Of a stretch of DNA of 64,000 bases, positions 24,013 through 36,629 are shown piece after piece (within the stretch, counting starts at the first letter, position 1; each line of letters begins with the position of its first letter). The notes below the pieces were generated by a model that worked only from the letters and a program-made list of their open reading frames with translations, searched no databases and had not been told where the DNA came from. Source of the stretch: Scylla paramamosain (lineage: Eukaryota > Arthropoda > Malacostraca > Decapoda > Portunidae); contig NC_087151.1 of assembly GCF_035594125.1 (NCBI RefSeq), positions 23,729,831 to 23,793,830 on the forward strand, written 5' to 3'. Position numbers and translations under genes: made by a program.

Positions 24013-26516
24013 TGTTTTTATGTGCGCAGTGACTTAACCTGCTCTCGCGCCCACGCTATCGAATCTTCAGAGTTTTATACTGTCTGGCTACGACTACAGA
24101 GTCACTCTCAAACTAAATTTATCTGTGCTGTATTCCTCTCACCTATCTCCTCTGACAATAAGAAAATTCTTTGCCTGCTTTATTTTCAAAGTGGAGCACA
24201 TTATTTCTTCCCTTTTACAGAGATCACCATTATTTGAGACTTCAGTGTTAACTCCAGCTTTGGCTTTCCTCTCACTTCACTGACCATCCTGGTGAAGTAG
24301 CCTTCAATTATGCTCCATGACCTAGTGTAATTGGTGCAACATCCTACCTGTATTCCTCGCCGTCCTCGAGATACGCCAGGTATTCTTGACATTTTCATTA
24401 CCTCTAATCCTTCTGCTTATGCTGTTACCATCTCTTCTCAATTGGGCTCCTCCGATCACAATCTTATATCTGTATCTTGTCCTGTCGCTCCAATCCTTCT
24501 TTTGGATCACCCTAAGCGGAGGTGCCTCTGGCGTTTTGCCTCTGTTAGTTGGAAGGACCTGAGGAGGTATTTTGCTGATTTTTCTTGGAAGGACTACTGC
24601 ATCCGTGTCAGAGACCCGTATCTGTGTGCCGAGTGCATAACAGAAGAGATAGTGTCTGGCATAGAGGCAGGCATACATTCCTCACTCTTTTTCTCGACCT
24701 AAACCCTCCAAACCTTTGTTTAACACAGCCTGTTCTCATGCTGTATATAATTGAGAGGTGGCCCACAAAAAAGTACTTAAGCCTTCCAACACCATAATCT
24801 CATGAACTTTATATGTCTGCCCGGAACCATGCCAAGTCTGTTCTCTAAGTAGCCAAAACTTCCTTCATTAAAAGAAAGTGTCAAAATCTTTCAAGATCTA
24901 ACTCCCCTCGTGACTTCTGGCATCTATCCAAAAACATCTCCAATAACTTTGCTTCTTTTTTTTATCTCCTTTATTTCAAACAGATGGCACCATTGCTATC
25001 ACATCTATTTCTAAAACTGAACTCTTCGCTCAAACCTTTGCTATCCTGCCTCTCCTCCACCCTCTGACTACTTCTTTCAACCTATTAAAATTCTTCGTAA
25101 TGAAGTTTTCCATGCCCTCGTTGGCCTAAAACCTCGGAAGGCTTATGAACATGATGGGGTCCCTCTTCTTCTACGAAACCGTGTCTCTGTGCTGGCACCT
25201 TGCCTAGTGAAACTCTTTCAACTCTGCCTCTCAATATCTACCTTTCCTTCTTGCTGGAAGTTTACCTACATTCAGCCTTTTCCTAAAAATGGTGGGCATT
25301 CTAATCCCTCAAACTACCGTCCTATTGCTTTAATTTCCTACCTATCTAAAGTTTTTGCATCTACCTTCAACAGGAAGATTATTAAACATATATCACTTGA
25401 CAAACTTCTATCTAATCGCCAGTTTGGGTTCCGTCAAGGCCGCTCTACTGGTGATCTGGCTTTCCTTATTGAATCTCGGTCATCCTCTTTGAGAGATTTT
25501 GGTAAAACTTTTGCTGTTGCCTTATACATATTATTTTCTTTTTTAATAGAGTCTGGCCTAAAACTTTGATTTCCAAACTACCCACCTACAGCTTCTATTC
25601 TTCTCTCTGTATCTTCATCACAAGTTTCCTTTCTGACCGTTCTATTGCTCCTGTGGTAGACGGTCACTGTTCTTCTAAATCTATTAACAGAGGTGTTCCT
25701 AAGTGTACTGTCCTGTCACCCACTGTCATCCCATTACTCATTAACGATCTTCTAAACCAAACATATTATCCTATCCAATCCAACGCTGATGATACCACCC
25801 TGCATTTTTCCACTTCTTTCTATAGACGTTCAACCCTTCCGGAAGTAAACAGTTCACGCAAGGATGCCTAACTTTCGATCTCTCTAAAATTTCTGATTAA
25901 TTGTTTGCATTAATTGTTTAATGCCTTAAAAACTCAATTCCTCCACCAATCAACTCAACACAACCTTCCAGACAACTATCCTCTCTTGTATAAAGACAAT
26001 CAATTGTTCATCTCTTCTACACTGAACATCTGTTTTTTTTTTTTTTTTTTTAAACCTAAACTAGAAACTTCAAAACTCATCTCCAGCTAAAAACGCTTCT
26101 TTGAAGTTAGATGTTCTGAGACTTCTACGACAATTTTTCTCATCCCCCCAGCTGCTAAGCCTATACAAGGTCCTTATCCGTCCATGCATGGAATATGCTT
26201 CACATGTTTGGGGGATTCCACTCATACGGCTATTTTAGACAGAGTGGAATCAAAAGATTTTCGTATCATCAACTCTCATCTAACTGACTGGCATCAGCTT
26301 CTTTCTCACCGACGCAATGTTAAATCTTTAGCTACCCTCTACCGCTATTTTCATGCTAACTGCTCTTCTGATCTTGCTAACTACATGCCTTCCCTCCGCC
26401 TGCGGCCTCTCTGCACAAGACTTTCTTCTTTCTCTCAGCCCTATTCTGTCCACCTCTCTAATGCAAGAGTTAACCAGTATTCTCAATCATTAATTCCTTT
26501 CTCTGGTAAAGTTTAG
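24013..26516 (+). pseudogene. LINE endonuclease-reverse transcriptase, multiply frameshifted
   Basis: Pieces in order: 24,022-24,237 (endonuclease, [15 protein letters not shown]), 24,331-24,702 ([23 protein letters not shown]), 25,189-25,569 (PSCWKFTYIQPFPKN, NYRPIALISYLSKVF, NRQFGFRQGRSTGDL), 25,566-25,871 (FLSDRSIAPVVDGHC, RGVPKCTVLSP and the catalytic box changed to NADD at 25,782-25,793), and 26,184-26,516 (C-terminal region). Loss of the tyrosine of YADD, the GVPQG to GVPKC change and at least four frame breaks make it inactive. Confidence 0.82.
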
Positions 26517-26733
26517 AACTCCATGCCTGATTATGTGTTTCCACCTTCCTATAAATTGAATTCCTTCAAGACACTTATCATTTAAGACACTTATGCATTT
26601 TTGACTGCCGCTTCGGAACCTGTTCAGGGACCATTGTCTCAGTGGGTTATTTATTTATTTATTTATTTTATTTTGTATTTACTTTTTTTGTTGGTGGGGG
26701 ATTTTTGTTGCCCTTGGCCTGTGTCCCTACATA
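24013..26733 (+). mobile_element. Jockey/CR1-type LINE, long decayed copy
   Basis: Starts inside the endonuclease (homologous to about 42,575) and runs to the 3' terminus CTTGGCCTGTGTCCCTACAT plus AAAAA, joining satellite at ACGTGT. It contains a TTTA repeat at 26,646-26,672 and a T-run near 26,033-26,050. It is much more diverged than the 42,020 copy and is probably older. Confidence 0.88.
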
Positions 26734-28670
26734 AAAACGTGTTTTTAAGTTTCTTAGCTACCAAAACGCAAAAAAAAAAAAAAACGTACAAAGTAGCTTA
26801 TATAAAGAAACGAAAAGACATCCATCACAAACTTGTAATATGAGTGTTTTTGATGTCCTAAGGTATCAGAAAGCTAAAACACGTTAATAGTACATTATAC
26901 TGAGAAACAGACCAACATTACCAAAAACGTTTACTATGAGTCTTATTCACCATTTTAAGTACCAAAACGCTAAAATGCATATAAAGAGACCTATGTGAAA
27001 GAACAAAACTACATTATCAAAGTGCATGCAAAGCACACTATATTGGAAATGAAAACAACTTTACCAAAAACGAGGTTTTTGAGGTATCAAAACGCTAAAA
27101 CGCAAGCACAACACCCTTTATGGAGAAACGGAAACACTTTATAAAAAAAAATGTATTTTTGAGTGTTTTTGAGCTTTTTACGTACCCAAACACCCTTTCT
27201 GAAGAAACAAAACGACATTACCTAAAACATGTGTTTTGAGTTATTTTTATTTTATTTTATTAGGTAACAACACGTCAAAATAAATGCAAAGTAGACAGTA
27301 TAAGGAAACTAAACGTTATTACCACAAATGTCTCCGATGTGTGTTTTTAAGGTTCTTAGTTGCTGAAACACTAAAACACATGAATATTACTCTGTATTTT
27401 AGAAACAATATCTTTATCAAAAATGTGTATTATGAGTGTGATTCACCATGTTAAATACCAAAATGCCAAAATGCATACAAGTAACCCTTTTTGAAGAAAC
27501 AGAGAAATATTTCCAAAAACGTGTGCTTTAAGTATTTTTCAGTTTCTCAGGTACCAAAATGCGGAAACACATGCAAAGTAGCCAATGTATGGAAATTAAA
27601 TTATATAATCACAAAAGTGTGTTATCAGTGTTTTTGATGTTCTTATGTATCAGAACGCTAAAACACGTGAATAGTACTCTATATTGGGAGATAGATTAAT
27701 ATTACCAAAAAAACGTGTATTATGAGTCTTATTCACCATGTTAGATACCAAAACGCCAAAATGCATAAAAAAGAAATCTATATGAAGAACATGAACTACT
27801 TTACCAAAAATATGTATTATAAATGTTTTTGAATTTGCTAGGTACTAAAACGTCAAAATGCATGCAAAACACACTATATTTGAAAATAAAATAACATTAC
27901 CGAAAAATGTGGGTTTTGATGGTTTTCAACTGTTTACGTGCCGAAACGCTAAAACGCATTCAAAACATAAGACTCATTTATGGAGAAATCGAACAACTTC
28001 ATTTTAAATGTATTTTTAGTGATTTTTGAGCTTGTCAGGTCCAGAAACGTGTCATTTGCGTGTTTTTGAGCATATCAGCCACGAAAATACTAAAAAGCAT
28101 GGTAAACACCCGATATAAGAAAATTAAAGAATATTACCAAAATCGTGTATTTTGACGGTTATTAAGCTTGTAACATACCAAAACTCTAAAATGGAAGCAA
28201 AAATACACTTCCTGGTGAAAAAGAACATTACAAAAAACGGATGTTTTGAGTCTGTTTGAGTTTATCAAAACGCCAAAACACATGGAAATATGCTAATATG
28301 TGGATACAATGATAGTATTACAAACGTATTTGACAAGTGTTTTTAAGGTTCAATGGTGCTGAAACGCTAAAACATGTTAATATTACTTTATGTTTAGTAA
28401 CAGAATGTAATTAACAAAAATGTGCATTATGAGTCTTATTTACCGTGTTAGGCACCAAAACGACAAAATGCATAAAAAGAAATCTATATGAAGAAACAGA
28501 ACTACAATACCAATAACCTGTATTATGAATGTTAGGTACCAAAACGCCAAAGTGCATACAAAGCACACGAAATTAGAAAAGAAAACATCACCAAAATAGT
28601 GTCTTTTTAGTGTTTTCAAACTAGTTACGTACCAAAACACTAAAACGCACGCAAAAAAAAAAAAATATAT

Positions 28671-28712
<42 letters not shown>

Positions 28713-30509
28713 TAAAATGGATAAAACAGAACAACTTCATCAAAAGAGTGTATTTTAAGTGTTTTTTTTACGTCTTGTTAGATACCAAACCTACAAAATG
28801 CATGGAAAGCATCCTATATCGGGTAATGAAAACATTACCAGAAACCTGTCATTTTCTTGTTTTGAGCATACAAGGCACCAAAAAGCTAAAAGCATGGAAA
28901 ACATCTCATTTGGGAAAACTAAACATTACTAACAAATCATGTATTTTAAATGTTTTTGAGCCTCTTACGTACCAAAACTCTAAAATACATGTAAAACACC
29001 ATTTCTGGAGGAACAGAACAATATTACCAAAAAACTTGTGTTTAGGGTGTTTTCGAGTTTATTAGGTACCAAAACCGCAAATCAAATGCAAATTAGCTGA
29101 TATGGGAAAATAAAACAATATTACCACAAATGTGTCTTATGAGTGTTTTTAATGTTCTTTGGTGTTGAAATGCTAAAACTTATGAATATTTCCATATTGA
29201 GAAACATAACATCATTTCCAAAAAATGTATATTTTACATGTTTTTCAGTTTATTAGGTACAAAATCGCAAACTAGCCAATATAAAGAAAAGAAAGAAATT
29301 GTATAATCAGAAACATTTGTTATGATTGTTTTTGATGTTCTTAGTTATCAGAACGCTAAAGCACATGAATAGCTCTATACTGAGGAACAAAACAACAATA
29401 ATTACTATCTTAGGTACCAAAAAGCTAAAATGCATATATATATATATATAAAAAAAACTCTATGAAGAAACAGAACTACATTACTAAAATACCTGTATTA
29501 TGAATGATTTTTTTTTTTTATTTGTTAGGTGCCAAAACGGCAAAGTGCATTCAAAGCACACTATATTGAAAAAGAAAACATTACCAAAAAGTTATTTTTG
29601 AGTGTTTTCATCTTCCTACGTACCAAAAACGCTAAAACGCATGCTAAACGTCCTTTTAGGAGAAACTGAACAACTTCACCAAAAAAGTGTATTTTTAGTT
29701 TATTTGCGCCTGTTAATTACCAAAATGACGAAATGCATGGAAAGCACCCAATATGGGGATATGAAATGACATTATCAGAAACGTGTCATATTAAGCATAT
29801 TAGGCATAAAAACGCTAAAAACAAAGGGAAAAAAACCCTGTATTGGAAAACTAAAACAATGTTATCAAAATTGTGTCTTTTACTTTTTTTAAGCTTTTTA
29901 TGTACCAAAACTCTAAAATACATGGAACATTACCCAAAACGTGTCTTCGATGTTTTTCAGTTTCTTAGGTACTAAAACGGCAAAACACATACAAATTAGA
30001 AAATATAACGAAACTAAACCACAAACGTGTCTTATGAGTCTTTTTAAGATTCTTAGGTGCAGACAGGCTAAAACATATGAATATTAATCTACGTTAGGTA
30101 AAAGAATATCATTAACAAAAAACGTGTATTATGAGTATGATTCACCATATTAGTTACCAAAATGCAAAATACATACAAAGAACACATTCTGGAATAAGAG
30201 AATATTTCCAAAAATTTGTGTTTTAAGTTTTTTTTTCAGTTTGTTTGGTACCAAAACGACAAAAGACGTGGAAATTAGCCAATACAGGAAAACGAAACGA
30301 TATAATCACAAAAGTGTATTATGATTGTTTTTGAAGTTCCTAGGTATGAAAACGCTAAAACACGTGAATAGTACTCTAAATTGAGAAACAGAACACCATT
30401 ACCAAAAAACGGGTATTATGAGACTTTCACAATGTTAAGTACCAAAACGCCAAAATGCATACAAAGAAACCTGTATTTTTATTTTTAATTAATTATTTAT
30501 TTATTTTTT
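26734..30509 (+). repeat. Satellite array, class II (about 11-monomer higher-order repeat)
   Basis: Forward monomers. The marker monomer GAGTCTTATTCACCATG-like recurs near 26,932, 27,717, 28,423, about 29,400 and 30,412; the later spacings are about 1.0 kb. A TA/TAAA microsatellite lies at 28,663-28,713 and a T-rich tract at 29,507-29,521. No gene. Confidence 0.85.
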
Positions 30510-33156
30510 TTTCATGTAGGAGAGACACTGGCCGAGGGCAACAAAAATCCAATAAAAAAAAATAATTAAAAAAAAAAAGCCCACTGAGATGCCAGTCCCA
30601 GAAAAGGGTCCAGAGCAGTAGTCAAAAACTGAAGGATAAGTGTCTTCAACCTCACCCTTGAAGGAATTCGTCATAGGAAGATGGAAATGCAGAAGCAGGC
30701 AGGGAGTTCCAGAATTTACCAGAGAAAGGGATGAATGACTGAGAATGCTGGTTAACTCTTGCATTAGAGAGATGGACAGAATTGGGGTGGGAGAAAGAAG
30801 AAAGTCTTGTGCAGTGAGGCCGCGGGAGGAGGGGAGGCACGCAGTTAGCAAGATCAGAAGAGCAGTTAGCATGAAAATACCGGTAGAAGATAGTTAGAGA
30901 TGCAACATTGCAGCGATGAGAGAGAGGCTGAAGACAATCAGCTAGAGAAGAGGAGGTGATGAGACGAAAAGCTTTTGATTCCACCCTGTCTAGAAGAGCA
31001 GTATGAGTGGAACCCTCCCAGACATGTGAAGCATACTTCATACATGGACGGATAAGGCCCTTGTACAGAGTTAACAGCAGGGGGGGGGGTTAGAAAAACT
31101 GGCGAAGACGTCTCAGAACGCCTAACTTTATAGAAGCTGTTTTAGCTAGAGATGAGGTGTGAGGTTTCCACTTCAGATTATAAGTAAAGGACAGACCGAG
31201 GATGCTCAGTGTAGAAAAGGGGAACAGTTGAGTGTCATTGAGGAAGAGGGGATAGTTGTCTGGAAGGTTGTGTCAAGTTCATAAATGGAGGAACTGGGTT
31301 TTTGAGGCACGGAACAATACCAAATTTGCTCTGCCCCAATCAGAAATTTTAGAAAGATCAGAAGTCAGGCGTTCTGTGGCTTCCCTGCATGAAATGTTTA
31401 CTTCTGAAGTCTATGAAAAGACGTGGAAAAGTGCAGGGTGTTATCATCAGCGTAGAAGTGAATAGGACAAGAAGTTTGGTCTAGAAGGTCATTGATGAAT
31501 AATAAGAAGAGAGTGGGTGACAGGAAAGTATCCTGAAGAACACCACTGTTAATAGATTTAGAAGAACAGCTTTGTGCCAGACTCTATCAAAAGCTTTTGA
31601 TATATCCAAGGCAACAGCAAAAGTTTCTTCCTGTTGAGGATAGATTCAAAATCTTTAGATAGGCACGACGGTAGTCTGTGGGATTAGAACGGTCACCCTT
31701 TTTAGGAACAGGTTGAATGTAGGCAAACTTCCAGCAAGAAGGAAAGGTAGATGTTGATAGACCGAGCTGAAAGAGTTTGAATAAGCAAGGTGCAAGCACG
31801 GAGGCACAGTTTCGGAGAACAATAGGAGGGACCCCATCAGGTCCATAAGCCTTCAGAGCATTTAGGCCAGCATGGAAAGCATCATTGCGAAGAATTTTAA
31901 TAGGTAGCATGAAGTAGTCAGAGGGTGGAGGAGAGGGAGGAACAAGCCTTGAATCGTCCAAGGTAGAGTTTTTAGCAAAGGTTTAAGCGAAGAGTTCAGC
32001 TTTAGAGATAGATGTGATAGCAGTGGTGCCATCTGGTTGAAATAAAGGAGGGAAAGAAGAAGAAGCAAAGTTATTGGAGATATTTTTGGCTAGGTGCCAG
32101 AAGTCACAAGGGGAGTTAGATCTTAAAAAAAGATTTTGACACTTTCTGTTAATGAAGGAGTTTTTGGCTAGTTGGAGAAGAGACTTTGCATGGTTCCGGG
32201 AAGAAATATAAAGTGCATGAGATTCTGGTGATGGAAGGCTTAAGTACCTTTGGTGGGCCACCTCTCTATCATATATAGCATATATATAACACGAGAACAA
32301 GCTGTGTTAAACCAAGGTTTGCAAGGTTTAGGTCGAGAAAAAGAGGGAAGAATGTACGCCTCTATGCCAGACACTATCATCTCTGTTATGCGCTCGGCAC
32401 ACAAAGACGGGTTTCTGACACGGAAGCAGTAGTCATTCCAAGGAAAATCAGCTAAATAGTCAGGTCCCCCCAAATATCAGAGGCAAAACGACAGAGGCAT
32501 CTTCGCTTAGGTGGATCCTGAGAAGGGATTGGAGCGAGAGGACAAGATACAAATATGAGATTGTGATCGGAGGAGTCCAATGGAGAAGAAAGGGTGACAG
32601 CATAATCAGGATTAGAGGTCAGGAAAAGGTCAAGAATGTTAGGCGTATCTCCAAGACGGTCAGGAATACGAGTAGGGTGTTGCACCAATTGCTCTAGGTC
32701 GTGGAGGATAGCAAAGTTGAAGGCTAGTTCACCAGGATGGTCAGTGAAGGGAGAGGAAAGCCCAAGCTGGTGGTGAACATTGAAGTCTCCAAGAATGGAG
32801 ATCGCTGCAAAAGGGAAGAGAGTCAGAATGTGCTCACTTTGGAAGTTTAGTCAAAGAATTTCTTATTGTCAGAGGAGTTAGGTGAGAGGTATACAGCACA
32901 GATAAATTTAGTTTGAGAGTGACTCTGTAGTCGTAGCCAGATAGTGGAAAACTCGGAAGATTCAAGAGCGTGGGTACGAGAGCCGTTGCGCACATACACG
33001 CAACATCCAGCTTTGGATTGAAAATGAGGATAGGGAAAGTAGGAGGGAACAGAAAAGGGGCTACTGTCAGTTGCCTCAGACACCTGAGTTCAGTGAGGAA
33101 AAGAAGATGAGGTTTAAAAGAGAAAAGCTGGTGTTTTACAGATTGAAAATTAGATT
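30510..33156 (-). mobile_element. Jockey/CR1-type LINE, minus strand, 5'-truncated
   Basis: The 3' terminus is at about 30,515-30,540 (minus-strand GGCCAGTGTCTCTCCTACAT then an A-rich TAAATAA tail). The 5' break is at about 33,156, in the region just upstream of the endonuclease QSVEHH segment. It is inserted into a class II monomer between AAAGAAACC and a TATGAA-like block. It covers nearly the whole endonuclease plus RT. Confidence 0.88.
30652..33130 (-). pseudogene. LINE endonuclease-reverse transcriptase, multiply frameshifted
   Basis: Minus-strand pieces in order: 33,083-32,847 (endonuclease, VSEATDSSPFSVPSYF), 32,688-32,452 ([22 protein letters not shown]), 32,473-31,983 (linker with PKPCKPWFNTACS), 31,961-31,587 (YGPDGVPPIVLRNCASVLAP, WKFAYIQPVPKKGDRSNP), then broken RT with catalytic YADD codons still readable at 31,454-31,443, and 31,041-30,652 (C-terminal region). 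Part of the RT finger region after DYRRAYLK is deleted. Not functional. Confidence 0.82.
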
Positions 33157-35168
33157 AGTATGAAACCTAACTACATTACCAAAAACCTGTATTATGAATG
33201 TCTTGAACTTGTAAGGTACCAAACCGCCAAAATTCATGCAAAGCACACTATATTGGAAAAGAATACATTATCAAAAACGTGGCTTTTGAGTGTTTTCAGC
33301 TACTTATATACCAAAACGATAAAACTCATGCAAAACACCCTTTATAGAGATTAACCTCATCAAAATAGTGTATTTTGAGAGTTTTTGAGCTTGTTAGGTA
33401 TCAAATCTCCAAAATGGTTGCAAAGCATCGTTTAAGGGTAATGAAACGACATTACGAGAAACGTGTCATTTGCTTGTTTATTTTATTTTATTTGTTTAGC
33501 AAATTAGGCACCAAAATGCTAAAAAGTATGGAAAAAACTCTATTTAGAAAACTAAACAACTTTAACAAATTGTGTCTTTTGAGCTTTTTTTTAGCTTCTT
33601 ACATAAGAAACCTTTAAAAATACATACAAAACACCTTGTCTGGAGGAACAGAACAGCATTACTAAAAACATGTGTTTTGGGTGTTTTTTTTAGTTTATTA
33701 GGTACCAAAACACATGCAAATTATCTCAAACGTGTCATATGAGTGTTTTTTAAGGCTCTTAGATGTTGAAACGCTAAAGCATATGAATATTAATCAAAAT
33801 TGAGGAAGAGAACATCATTACTAAAAACTTGTATTTTGAATGTTATTCATCATGTTAGGTCCTAAATCGCCAAAATGCATACAAAAACCATTTCTGAAAA
33901 AAAAAGTATTTCCAAAAATGTGTGTTTTAAGTGTTTTTCAGTTTGTTAAGTACCAAAACACCAAAACACTTGCAAAATATCAATATGGGAAAAATGAATT
34001 ATATAATCACAAACATGTGTTACGTGTGTTTTTGATGTTCTAATGTATCAGAAAGCTAAAACACGTGAATAGTACTCTATATTAAGAAACAGAACAGTAT
34101 TTTTCACCATGTTAGGTACCAAAACGTCAAAATGCATGCAAACAAAAAAAAAAAAAAAAAAACAGAACTACATTACCAAAAAACTGTATGATCAATGTTT
34201 TTTTTATATTGTTAGATACCAAAACGCCAAAGTGCGTGAAAAGTACAATATATTGGAAAAGAAAACAACTTTACCAAAAACGTTTCTTTTAAGTGTTTTC
34301 GGATTCTTACAAACCAAAACTCTAAAACGCATGCTAAACACCCTTTTTGGAGAAACAGAACAACTTTATCAAAAAGTATATTTTGAGTGTTTTGAGCTAG
34401 TTAGTTATTAAAGCCCCAAATGCATGCAAAGCATCCTATATGGGATAACGTAACAATATTACCAGAAACGTGTTATTTGCCTGTTTCTAAACATATTAGG
34501 CACCTAAACGCTAAAAAGCATGGAAAACACCCTAAAATGGACAATTAAACAATGTTATCAAAATTGTGTCTTTCCAGTGTTTATGAGCTTTTTAGGTACC
34601 AAAACTCTAATATGCATCCAAAACACCCATTCTCGAGGAACAGAAAAACATTACCAAAAAGGTGTGCTTTTGAGTTTATTAGGTACGCCAAAACACATGC
34701 AAATTAGCCAGTATTGGGAAACTAAATGATATTGTCAAAGACGTGTCTTATGAGTGTTTTTGAGGTTCTTAGGTGTTAAAACACTACAACATATGAATAA
34801 TACTCAAAGTTGAGTAACAGAATATCATTAATAAAAATGTGTATTATGAAAGTGATACACCATATTAGGTACAAAATCTTAAATTTTTGGAGAAACAAAA
34901 AACGTTTGTTTTATTTATTTATTTTTTCAAGTTTATAAGTAATAAAAGGCCAAAAAACATGCAAAATAGTCAATATAGGGATACCAAAAGATATAATCAC
35001 AACCGTGTATTATGACTGTTTTCGATTTTGTTAGATATCAGAACTCTAAAACACGTGAATAATACTCTATACTGACAAACAAAACAACTTTATGAAAAAA
35101 AAAAAACGTGTATTATGAGTCTTATTATTGTACGTTAGGTACAAAAACGATGAAATGCATAAAAAGAA
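33157..35168 (+). repeat. Satellite array, class II
   Basis: Continues the interrupted array. The marker monomer recurs near 34,095 and 35,107, about 1.0 kb apart once the LINE is subtracted. An A-run lies at 34,143-34,161. No gene. Confidence 0.87.
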
Positions 35169-36629
35169 ACTTACTTTTTTGGAAATGTTCTGTTTCTCCA
35201 GAAAAGTTCTTTGTATACATTTTTGGCGTTTTTGTACTTAATATGGTGAATGAGCCTCATAACACACACTTTTAGTAATAACGTTTTCTTTCTCAATATA
35301 GATTAATATTTATTTGTGTTAGCGTCTCATCACCTAAAAACCGTAAAAAAAAACTCTCATAAGACACGTGTGTGGAAATATCGCTTAGTTTCCCCATAAT
35401 GGCCGATTTGTAAATGTCTAGGCGTTTTGGTATATAATGAACTGAAAAAAAAAAACACTTAAAACACACATTATTGGTAATGTTGTTATGTTCCTCCGGA
35501 CAGAGAGTTTTGCATGCATTTTAGAGTTTTGGTACGTAAGAAGCTCAAAAAAAAAAAAAAAATCACTCAAAAAACACTTTATTTGTGAGATTGTTCTGTT
35601 TCTCCTTAAGGGATGTTTTTCATGAATTTTAGCGTTTTGATACGCAAAACCTGAAAAAAAACATGTTTTTGGCAGTTGTTTTATTTTCTAATAAGATATC
35701 TTAAGATATCTTAAGATATCTAACTAAATAAAAAAACAGTCATAATGCAGGTTTTTGGTAATATAGATGTGTTTCTTAATATAGGTATATAGGTATATAT
35801 GCATACAGGTAAGCATTTTGAAGTTTTCGCACCTATCATAGTGAATAAGATTCATAATTCATAACGCTTTTCTTAATGTTGTTCTGTTTCTGAATATAGA
35901 GTACTATTTTTGTGTTTTAGCGTCCTGATAGCTTTTGTTTGTGATTATTTCGTTTCGTTTCCCTATACTGGAACCTTTGCATAGGTTTTGGCATTTTGAT
36001 ATCTAACAAAAACACTTAAAACACACGTTTTTTTTTATATTATATGCTGATTTTTTTTATTTATTTATTTATTTATTATTTTTTTTTTCTCCAGAAAGGG
36101 TTCTTTCTATGCATTTTGGCGTTTTGGTACGTAACATGGTGAATCACACTCATAATACACATTTTTGTAATGATGCTTTTTTTGTTCCCCCAATATAGAG
36201 GAATATTCATAAGTTTTAGCGTTTCAGCACCGAAGAATCTTAAAAAACACTCATAAGATACGTTTGTGGTAATATCGTTTAGTTTCCTCATATGTGCTAC
36301 ATTGCATATGTTTAGGCGTTTTTGCACCTAATGAACTTAAAAACACTAAGTACACACGTTTTTGATAAAGTTATGTTCCTCCGGAACATAACTTTTTTGA
36401 TACCTTAGAACATTAAAAAAAAAGAAAAAAAACATATACACGTTTGTGATTATATCGTTTCATTATATATGCTAATTTGCATGTATTTGGCAATTTCGTA
36501 CCTAACAAGCTGAAAAACAATTAAAACTCATGCTTTTGGAATTTTTTTTTTTTTTTTGTACCTAACAAACTGAAAATACTTAAAGCACACATTTTTGAAA
36601 AATGTTGTTCTGTTTCCCCAAGTACAAGG
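35169..36629 (-). repeat. Inverted block of class II satellite
   Basis: Monomers read on the minus strand (TTTCTCCAGAAAAGTTCTTT, GGCGTTTTTGTACTTAA, ATGGTGAATGAGCC). About 1.46 kb between forward arrays. Contains a TTAAGATATC triplication at 35,691-35,721 and a TTTA/T-rich tract at 36,053-36,088. No gene. Confidence 0.85.
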
